Origin: CAIVAT01 sp037139855
GTDB taxonomy: Bacteria; Bacteroidota; Bacteroidia; Bacteroidales; FEN-979
DNA length: 32,124 nt
Assembly (NCBI GenBank): GCA_037139855.1
Contig: JBAXFM010000017.1
Coordinates: 1-32,124, forward strand
Direction of reading: 5' to 3'
A program made the position numbers and the translations under genes. Positions within the stretch are counted from its first letter, which is position 1, and each line of letters opens with the position of its first letter. Positions 9,350-15,321 of the stretch are shown piece by piece. The notes beneath the pieces are model-generated. The model did not search any database. It worked only from the letters and a program-made list of their open reading frames with translations, and was not told the DNA's origin.

Positions 9350-9381
9350 CGAAATTATAAAATAAGGAAGCACAAAAACAA
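9350..9381 (-). promoter_or_regulatory. Possible promoter of the cyanophycinase-susCD operon
   Basis: On the minus strand a TTG at 9381-9379 is followed after 21 bases by TAATTTCG (9357-9350), one base away from the Bacteroidota -7 box TAnnTTTG, 33 bases upstream of the ATG at 9317. This is a pattern match only. It lies in the 109-base divergent spacer shared with iadA. Confidence 0.3.
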
Positions 9382-9426
9382 CAGACATTGATTTTTTTAC
9401 CAATTTTGCTGAATAAATATGAAACA

Positions 9427-10551
9427 ATGCTGACACTCTTTAAAAACGCACTGATTTACTCACCGCAGTACCTTGGAAAAAAGGATTTGCTTGTTGGTGG
9501 TAAAAGTATTTTAGCAATAGCCGACCATGTTGAACCTCCTGCGGGTGTTGATGTGAAAACGATTGACTGCACTGGTCATTGGCTGGTGCCGGGCCTGATT
9601 GATTCGCACGTTCATATTACAGGAGGCGGAGGGGAAGGCGGCCCAGCCAGCCGTATGCCCGAACTGCTGCTGAGCATGATGGTGGAAGCAGGTGTTACGA
9701 CCGTAATCGGTTGTCTGGGAACAGATGGCATTACCCGAACCGTGGAAAGTGTGCTGATGAAGGTGAAATCACTGCGGGCACAGGGTGTTTCAGCCTGGAT
9801 GTACACAGGCGCTTACCAGGTTCCGACGCCAACCATCACCGGCGATGTGGCAAAAGATATCGCATTTTTTGAAGAAATTATTGGAGTGGGGGAGGTGGCA
9901 ATTTCAGATCATCGTTCGTCATTGCCATCTATGGGTGAACTGGCAAGGATTACAGCCAGTGCCCGTGTGGCCGGCATGATCGGAGGGAAGGCCGGTATTG
10001 TGAATGTTCACATGGGAGATGCAATTGATCCTTTTGTACCAATCCACGAAGTGGTCGCCTGTACAGAATTGGGTTATAAACAGTTCATTCCCACCCACTG
10101 CAACCGCAATAGCTACATTTTTGAGGATGCAAAAGAATACGGTAAGAAAGGGTATGTGGATATTACCACCAGTTCCTATCCATATTATACCGACGAGGAG
10201 ATCAAACCCTCCATTGCATTGAAACAACTGCTTGAAAGTGGTGTGCCATTGGGCCATATCACCTTTACTTCCGATGGATGTGGCTCCCTTCCGGGTTTCG
10301 ATCCGGTAACAGGAAAATTGATAAAAATGGAAATGGGCCTGCCTTCTTCCATTTTACGCGAGTTGAAGGAAGCCGTTATGGAGGATGGGATTTCTTTGGA
10401 ACATGCATTGCAGGTTGCTACCTCAAACCCGGCTGATATTCTGAAACTACAGAGCAAAGGTCATATTCTGGAGGGATACGATGCCGATATACTAATCCTT
10501 GATACTGCATTCAATATCGTTCACCTGATGGCGATGGGGAAAATGTTTTGA
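9427..10551 (+). CDS. iadA: Isoaspartyl dipeptidase (beta-aspartyl-peptidase)
   Basis: The 374-residue product aligns along its whole length with E. coli IadA, an amidohydrolase-superfamily enzyme that cleaves beta-Asp-X dipeptides. Visible active-site residues are His61 and His63 (SHVHITGGGGEGGP), Glu70, Tyr130 (TGAYQVP), His195 (VHMGD), His224 (PTHCNRN) and Asp283 (TSDGCG). The E. coli carboxylated Lys162 falls at Glu156 here (GVGEVAISDHRSS). There is no signal peptide, so the enzyme is cytosolic. I chose the ATG at 9427 because the frame's upstream extension starts at a TTG and the N-terminus from 9427 fits family length. It is divergent from the cyanophycinase operon and would hydrolyse the beta-Asp-Arg that operon releases, completing the pathway. 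Confidence 0.93.
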   Translation: MLTLFKNALIYSPQYLGKKDLLVGGKSILAIADHVEPPAGVDVKTIDCTGHWLVPGLIDSHVHITGGGGEGGPASRMPELLLSMMVEAGVTTVIGCLGTDGITRTVESVLMKVKSLRAQGVSAWMYTGAYQVPTPTITGDVAKDIAFFEEIIGVGEVAISDHRSSLPSMGELARITASARVAGMIGGKAGIVNVHMGDAIDPFVPIHEVVACTELGYKQFIPTHCNRNSYIFEDAKEYGKKGYVDITTSSYPYYTDEEIKPSIALKQLLESGVPLGHITFTSDGCGSLPGFDPVTGKLIKMEMGLPSSILRELKEAVMEDGISLEHALQVATSNPADILKLQSKGHILEGYDADILILDTAFNIVHLMAMGKMF

Positions 10552-10596
10552 GCTCCATTTTACATGTTTATATACTGGTCCTTCAACAATCTTCCA

Positions 10597-10635
10597 CTCC
10601 CCCTCTCCCTGGGGAGAGGGGGCCGGGGGATGAGG
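10597..10635. repeat. GC-rich interspersed palindrome, copy 2
   Basis: The core at 10599-10622 is CCCCCTCTCC, CTGG, GGAGAGGGGG, followed by CCGGGGGATGAGG, in the same orientation as copy 1. It lies between the convergent ends of iadA and the racemase-family gene and overlaps no gene. A hairpin here could act as a transcript end or RNA stabiliser, but no T-run follows. Confidence 0.85.
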
Positions 10636-10638
10636 TTA

Positions 10639-11754
10639 TTAATCTGCTATTTTAAATGCTTCGCTTCTTACCGTAACTTTATCCAGTGCTTTCATGTTGA
10701 CTTCCACCCCGATACCCGGTTTGTTCGGAACATCCATGGTGCCATCAGGATTCACAACAAATTCAGGGTCTACAATATCCTCTTTATAATATCTTTTGCT
10801 GGCTGAAAGATCGCCTGGCAGCGTAAAATTAGGCAATGAGGCCAGGGCGACATTGCCTGCACGACCGATCCCCGATTCAAGCATCCCGCCACACCACACC
10901 GGGATATTCATAGCGGCACAATAGTCATGGATGAGGATAGATTCGGTGAAACCGCCAACACGCCCTGGTTTAATGTTGATAATCCTGCAACTGTCGAGTT
11001 CAATGGCTGCGCGGGTATCATCGAGGGAATGGATGCTTTCATCCAGGCAGATAGGTGTTTTGAGCTCACGCTGAAGTTTTGAATGATCAAAAATATCTTC
11101 ATAACCGAGTGGTTGCTCAATCAGTAAAAGATTATAATCATCCATCTTCCTGAAAATATCGATGTCATCCAGCGTGTATGCGGAGTTTGCATCTACCTGA
11201 AATAATATATGTGGAAATTCCCTCCGGATTGCTTCCACAAATTGAAGATCAAGCCCCGGAGAGATTTTGATTTTAATTCTTTTGTATCCTTCCGCCAGGT
11301 ACCCTTCCACTTTTTTGATGAGTTCAGCAACGGATGACTGAATTCCGATGCTTACCCCAACATCGATTTTATCACGCTTTCCGCCAAACATCTTCGATAG
11401 CGGAAGGTTTTTTGTTTTGGCAAAAGCGTCCCACAAAGCAGCTTCCAGTCCTGCTTTGGCCATCATATGCCCGCGAACTTTGGCATACAATGCAATTGCT
11501 TCGTCAACATTGGCAAGGTCTTTACCCAAAACAGAGGGGATCAGGAAATCCTTCAGAATATGCCAGGCAGTGGGAACTGTTTCGTAGGAGTAGAATGGCG
11601 TGCCTTCGGCAACACTTTCTCCCCAGCCTGTCACCCCATCTGCATCAACCCTGACGATGATATGCTCTTCATCATATTCTGTTCCCATAGAGGTAACAAA
11701 GGGGCTTACCAGCACCATTTTAATATGGCGCATTTCAATTCTTTCGATTTTCAT
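10639..11754 (-). CDS. N-acylamino acid racemase / o-succinylbenzoate synthase family enzyme (enolase superfamily)
   Basis: The 371-residue protein matches the NSAR/OSBS family across its length, with the same numbering as the Amycolatopsis N-acylamino acid racemase within one residue. It has the catalytic lysines Lys161 and Lys163 (KIKIK), metal ligands Asp188 (QVDAN), Glu213 (IEQP) and Asp238 (CLDES), and Lys262 (NIKPGRVGG). IPVWCGGMLESGIGRAGNVALASLPNFTLPGD is the family C-terminal signature. Members make o-succinylbenzoate for menaquinone or racemise N-acyl/N-succinyl amino acids; sequence alone does not separate these. No other men gene is near. The gene is 43 bases downstream of the M14 peptidase gene and beside iadA, so a role in amino-acid or dipeptide salvage is the more likely reading (inference). 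Confidence 0.88.
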   Translation of the reverse strand: MKIERIEMRHIKMVLVSPFVTSMGTEYDEEHIIVRVDADGVTGWGESVAEGTPFYSYETVPTAWHILKDFLIPSVLGKDLANVDEAIALYAKVRGHMMAKAGLEAALWDAFAKTKNLPLSKMFGGKRDKIDVGVSIGIQSSVAELIKKVEGYLAEGYKRIKIKISPGLDLQFVEAIRREFPHILFQVDANSAYTLDDIDIFRKMDDYNLLLIEQPLGYEDIFDHSKLQRELKTPICLDESIHSLDDTRAAIELDSCRIINIKPGRVGGFTESILIHDYCAAMNIPVWCGGMLESGIGRAGNVALASLPNFTLPGDLSASKRYYKEDIVDPEFVVNPDGTMDVPNKPGIGVEVNMKALDKVTVRSEAFKIAD

Positions 11755-11797
11755 AGCGTTTGATTTTAAATAGAAACCGTAATAAGGTGGATTGTGT

Positions 11798-13300
11798 TTA
11801 TTTTTTAACTACCCGTAACACAGGGTACGACTCCCAACTCTTTAGTAAACCAGCATATTTAGCATAGGTTGCCAACCCAAGCATCGACTTTGGTTCCAAT
11901 GCCAAAACAATCATGTTGCCTTTAAGCTGAGCAGTGGAAAGGAAAAAACAATCGTGATCATTGATGGGTATCGAAAATTCCCGGACGTCAACATCAGGGT
12001 TTGCAACCTTGTCACCTTCAAAATCAATAGTATCAATCCGGTTGATCATGTACACCTCGATTTTATACTCCCCTGTGTTTTTAAAGGGTATCAGTTTCAG
12101 CGACTGGCTACCTGTAGCCCATTGCAGTAAGGGCTGCCAATCCACCGGAATAAGATATCCAACCGGTTTTTTCACGTCACACAAAGATTTTACTACCGGA
12201 CGGTAATCGTTTACAGTGACGACCGAATCGTTGCCTGAGGAATAGGAGAGCAGCGGAATTTGCAGTTTCTTCCCGTTCCTGACATGTTCCGACTGAACAG
12301 ATATTTCTTCACCGGATGCCCCTGATATCAGTTTTTCCCTTTCTACAGCAACAAGTTTTTTTATTTTATCCTTATGGTCATAAACATACTCCAGCAATCC
12401 GCGCACACCGGTCATTTGTGCTTCTGCCCGGCGCTGAAGGTTTTCAACAGAGTCATCCTTCCCGTTCATGCCTTCCTGGATAAAGGAAAAAGTGTTTTGA
12501 ATTCCAAAGCTCTGGCGGCCATCGTTGATGTCGAAAGTACTGTGCCGGATGTATTCAACATCCGGGGGGCCGCCGGGGCAATATTCGAATGAGGAGAACT
12601 TGTGGTCGTTCAGGTATTTCAAAATAAAGGGAAGGTAATTTTCATTGGATAATTTCCTGATCTTTTTTGAAACATTCAGATTGGTTGTGGCACCCACCGT
12701 GATATCCGAGTTTTTTCGATACCCGTATTTTTTCCATTCCTCACTGTATGGTGAGTATTCGTGAACATCCATGGTGACTTCAAAAAGATATTTGTCAAAA
12801 AAGGCGTGCAATGCAAATGTTTCGGGTTCGGTAATGATCAAATGATTGCGGTTCAGATCCATACCGTTTGCATTCCTTCTTTTATTTGCCTCTGAACCAT
12901 CTGGATTCACCTGCGGAACCAGGGCAAAATCAATCCGGTCAAAAAGATACCTGTTTTCTGGTTTTAGCAATTCCCGGGCGAGCAGCAACGCCCCTTCTTT
13001 GCCTGATTGTTCATTTCCATGCTGTTGTGCAAAGACGAGCACTTTTATTTTTGATGGATCTTTTCCAAATTTCGTCAACGAAAACGTGAGTGCATGAAGA
13101 TCTCTCCATTCAACCGAATGTCCGATTTTTTCAACTTTAAGGATATCAGATCTTGCGGCGAGTTGTTGAACATATGAGGTTAATTCATCATACGAGGTTA
13201 ATTTATTATATCCGTTTTTCTCGGGCGGAGAAATTAATCCCTGCGAAAAGACAAATATCGGGAGTACAATAAGAAGAATGGTGGATATGGCTGTTTTCAT
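11798..13300 (-). CDS. Exported M14-family zinc carboxypeptidase
   Basis: The 500-residue protein has a signal peptide (MKTAISTILLIVLPIFVFSQ). The M14 carboxypeptidase domain at about 30-300 shows zinc ligands His94 and Glu97 in QQHGNEQSG, His180 in MDVHEYSP, the substrate-binding NPDGSEANKRRNANGMDLNRN segment, and the general base Glu276 in SFIQEGMNG. The last 200 residues form an additional domain of unknown fold ending in VVKK, without a recognisable T9SS tail. M14 enzymes remove C-terminal amino acids (or gamma-D-Glu units in the peptidoglycan branch). It follows the DUF6515-like gene by 15 bases and precedes the racemase-family gene, so these appear cotranscribed. Substrate is unknown; trimming of peptides before uptake fits the neighbourhood. 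Confidence 0.9.
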   Translation of the reverse strand: MKTAISTILLIVLPIFVFSQGLISPPEKNGYNKLTSYDELTSYVQQLAARSDILKVEKIGHSVEWRDLHALTFSLTKFGKDPSKIKVLVFAQQHGNEQSGKEGALLLARELLKPENRYLFDRIDFALVPQVNPDGSEANKRRNANGMDLNRNHLIITEPETFALHAFFDKYLFEVTMDVHEYSPYSEEWKKYGYRKNSDITVGATTNLNVSKKIRKLSNENYLPFILKYLNDHKFSSFEYCPGGPPDVEYIRHSTFDINDGRQSFGIQNTFSFIQEGMNGKDDSVENLQRRAEAQMTGVRGLLEYVYDHKDKIKKLVAVEREKLISGASGEEISVQSEHVRNGKKLQIPLLSYSSGNDSVVTVNDYRPVVKSLCDVKKPVGYLIPVDWQPLLQWATGSQSLKLIPFKNTGEYKIEVYMINRIDTIDFEGDKVANPDVDVREFSIPINDHDCFFLSTAQLKGNMIVLALEPKSMLGLATYAKYAGLLKSWESYPVLRVVKK

Positions 13301-13315
13301 AAAATCAGTGAATGT

Positions 13316-14329
13316 CTATTTGTCCTCGTCGACTTTCACCACTTCATACATGTCTTTCCCGTCCTGAGTGATAGGCTGGTAATAAGTGCCGCCGACTTTG
13401 ACATAGGTGATATCGCCGACTTTCACCTCTTCGCCACCTTCGGGAAGGTTTGAAACCACTGTTCCGGCCATGGGCTCGACCACCTTATATTCGTTGCCGG
13501 ATTTTTCATAGTAGGTTCCGCCATAGTAGTAATTGTTGGTTGTTTCGTTGATGACCACGGTCTCGGTTTTTTCTGGTAGTACTTTGATGGTTGCGCCGGG
13601 TGGAGCCTGCACAACAGTGTATCCGCCGTTGCTCTGAACATAATAGACTCCCTGGTCATAATAATATTGCTGACTGGCCACGGTAATCGCAACTGCCGTC
13701 ACGGCCATCGTAACTGCGAAAAATCCCCAGGGGTGCCACATGGGTCCCCACATGAATGGCCGGTAGGGATGATACATATAGGGATGGTAACACGAATATC
13801 TGTAACCGCCATAAGCATAGGGAGGCCGGGGATATGGCCGTGGATTTACCCTCACGGCAACATTGCGGCTGTTGTTGATGTTTATATTTGTGTTGCTGCG
13901 GTTATTGTTGATGTTGTTCCGGTTACCATTGTTGATGTTGTTCCGGTTGCCATTGTTGATGTTGTTCCGGTTGCCGTTGTTGATATCCCGGGTATTCGCG
14001 TTACTACCCTGCCGGTTGCCATTGCTAATATCACGTGTATTTGCCTTGTTACCCTGCCGGTTCCCTGAATTCATATCGCGCGATCCCGAAGATTGCCTGT
14101 TCGACATATTGTTTGAGGGGGGCCTGCTCGAGGATTGCCGGCTGCCACCGTTGATGGAACGGTTTCCTCCACCACCGCCACCACCCATGCGTGCACCGCC
14201 ACCGCCGCCTCTGCTTCCACCGCCACCATGACCCATCCGCTGGGCCTGGGCAGTATCAGGATTATATCCGATGACCATGATCATAAGGAAAATGATCATG
14301 GAAATTTTTTGCATTACTGTTGCTTTCAT
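13316..14329 (-). CDS. DUF6515-like protein with Gly-rich and Asn-rich repeats
   Basis: The 337-residue protein has an N-terminal signal peptide (MQKISMIIFLMIMVIGYNPDTAQAQ). A Gly/Arg/Ser-rich stretch follows, then Asn-rich repeats (RDISNGNRQGSNANT; NGNRNNI repeated), a Tyr/Pro-rich region (YPRPPYAYGGYRYSCYHPYMYHPYRPF) and a probable membrane segment (WGFFAVTMAVTAVAITVAS). The C-terminal domain has repeated short motifs such as YYYDQGVYYVQSNGGYTVVQAPPGATIKVLPE and YYYGGTYYEKSGNEYKVVEP, which I recognise as DUF6515-like. Function is unknown in this family; a cell-envelope role is likely. The in-frame TTG at 14335 is ignored in favour of the ATG at 14329. It lies 29 bases after the DUF2092-like gene and 15 bases before the M14 gene. 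Confidence 0.75.
   Translation of the reverse strand: MKATVMQKISMIIFLMIMVIGYNPDTAQAQRMGHGGGGSRGGGGGARMGGGGGGGNRSINGGSRQSSSRPPSNNMSNRQSSGSRDMNSGNRQGNKANTRDISNGNRQGSNANTRDINNGNRNNINNGNRNNINNGNRNNINNNRSNTNININNSRNVAVRVNPRPYPRPPYAYGGYRYSCYHPYMYHPYRPFMWGPMWHPWGFFAVTMAVTAVAITVASQQYYYDQGVYYVQSNGGYTVVQAPPGATIKVLPEKTETVVINETTNNYYYGGTYYEKSGNEYKVVEPMAGTVVSNLPEGGEEVKVGDITYVKVGGTYYQPITQDGKDMYEVVKVDEDK
13904..13983 (-). repeat. 24-bp tandem repeat coding for Asn-rich units
   Basis: About three copies of a 24-base unit (gttgatgttgttccggtt plus gccatt on the plus strand) encode NGNRNNIN units on the minus strand of the DUF6515-like gene. Less regular related units continue to about 14070. Slippage between copies could change the length of the Asn-rich linker. 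Confidence 0.75.
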
Positions 14330-14358
14330 AACCAAAAGTTTAATATCAAAATGCTGTT

Positions 14359-15087
14359 TTATTTTTTGGGTTGAATGGATACCTCGTGTGCTCCCGGAGG
14401 GAGTGAAAAATCAAACATAGTATCGGGCAGGCCCGGATTGATTTGCCAATCGGAGAAAGTTGCCTCATACCGCCTGATGTGTGAATTTTCATTATAACTG
14501 ATTACCATCTTCATTGGGAGGAACATGGCTTCCTCCGAAACCCAGAACTGCACCGTCATCTCCTTATTCTTCGCAACGATTTGCAAACAGGTTTTGTCGT
14601 TCAGTTGGGTCTTTCCCTGGAAGGTGATCAGATCACACTGATCAATCAGGTCATCGGTGAGGGTGGGATAGAAAAAATCAGCTGCAGGGAAGTCAATGCC
14701 ATAGGTTTTATTGATGGTATCGAACATGGCAATGATGTTATCCGGGGCTTCGATGATGACATAATTGTTTTCTGAAAAGGAATACCACGTCAGCATCTTC
14801 CCGTTATACCAGTAACCCCGGTGTCCCTTGTCGCCATGGATGTGCATCAGCATTTTATCAGGGCCGCTGAATGAAACATCACTGGTTTCATGGTTGGTGA
14901 TCACCCCCAGGTCGGGATCAGAAAGATCGGTTTCCACATCAAGTTTGAACCTGCAGGATGAAAGATCACCCAGAATAGCGCTCATGTGATCGAGGATCAC
15001 GACGGCAATGGTGTCATACGTTTTTTCCTGGGAACGGGCCGGGGTGAACAGCCCGATGAACAGCAGGCAAATGAATAGTTTTCTCAT
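14359..15087 (-). CDS. DUF2092-like periplasmic protein
   Basis: The 242-residue product has a signal peptide (MRKLFICLLFIGLFTPARSQ) and a LolA-like beta-rich body: AILGDLSSCRFKLDVETDLSD, SFSGPDKMLMHIHGDKGHRGYWYNGKMLTWYS, FWVSEEAMFLPMKMVISYNE and TFSDWQINPGLPDTMFDFSLPPGAHEV. This order of elements is that of the DUF2092 family, related in fold to LolA/LolB-type lipid-handling proteins. The frame extends to a TTG at 15129, but the ATG at 15087 gives a signal peptide directly and two -7-like boxes lie upstream of it. It is the first gene of the run DUF2092 - DUF6515 - M14 - racemase. The biochemical role is unknown. Confidence 0.78.
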   Translation of the reverse strand: MRKLFICLLFIGLFTPARSQEKTYDTIAVVILDHMSAILGDLSSCRFKLDVETDLSDPDLGVITNHETSDVSFSGPDKMLMHIHGDKGHRGYWYNGKMLTWYSFSENNYVIIEAPDNIIAMFDTINKTYGIDFPAADFFYPTLTDDLIDQCDLITFQGKTQLNDKTCLQIVAKNKEMTVQFWVSEEAMFLPMKMVISYNENSHIRRYEATFSDWQINPGLPDTMFDFSLPPGAHEVSIQPKK

Positions 15088-15117
15088 ATCGGGTGTTTTA
15101 TGCAGTGATTCCTTTAA

Positions 15118-15173
15118 CAAAGTTAACAAAACTTCAGATATCCTGATTTTCTGGTTGTAAGATTACAAAAATA
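15118..15173 (-). promoter_or_regulatory. Candidate -7 promoter boxes for the DUF2092-M14 unit
   Basis: On the minus strand two exact matches to TAnnTTTG are present: TATTTTTG (15173-15166) and TAACTTTG (15125-15118). The second is 31 bases upstream of the ATG at 15087. Neither has a clear -33 TTTG at the usual distance, so the call rests on the -7 box alone. Confidence 0.35.
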
Positions 15174-15254
15174 TTTTCTGTTTAAACTGGCAACTGGTTA
15201 TTTTTTCGAATAGCGTTCAATTTTATTCTTTTAATGATTATATTATGATCGAAT

Positions 15255-15277
15255 ATTTGATTAAATACTAATCAAAT
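15255..15277. promoter_or_regulatory. Inverted repeat upstream of dnaE2, possible operator
   Basis: ATTTGATT (15255-15262) and AATCAAAT (15270-15277) form a perfect 8-base inverted repeat around a 7-base centre, 45 bases before the dnaE2 ATG, followed by further ATCAA repeats. Size and symmetry would suit a dimeric regulator. No consensus was recognised, so this is only a candidate. Confidence 0.3.
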
Positions 15278-15321
15278 CAAATCAAATTCGCTTATTCCGG
15301 TTCGCTGTTTCACCATTTCAC

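Noticed and set aside
9388..9426. N-terminal extension of iadA
   Set aside because: It begins at TTG and adds residues not found in IadA relatives; the ATG at 9427 fits the family length.
13667..14374. Long plus-strand frames opposite the DUF6515-like gene (Val/Ile-rich, Leu/Pro-rich)
   Set aside because: They arise from the low-complexity Gly/Asn codons of the real gene read on the other strand.
15088..15129. Extension of the DUF2092-like gene to a TTG start
   Set aside because: The ATG at 15087 directly opens a signal peptide, and a -7 box (15125-15118) falls inside the extension.
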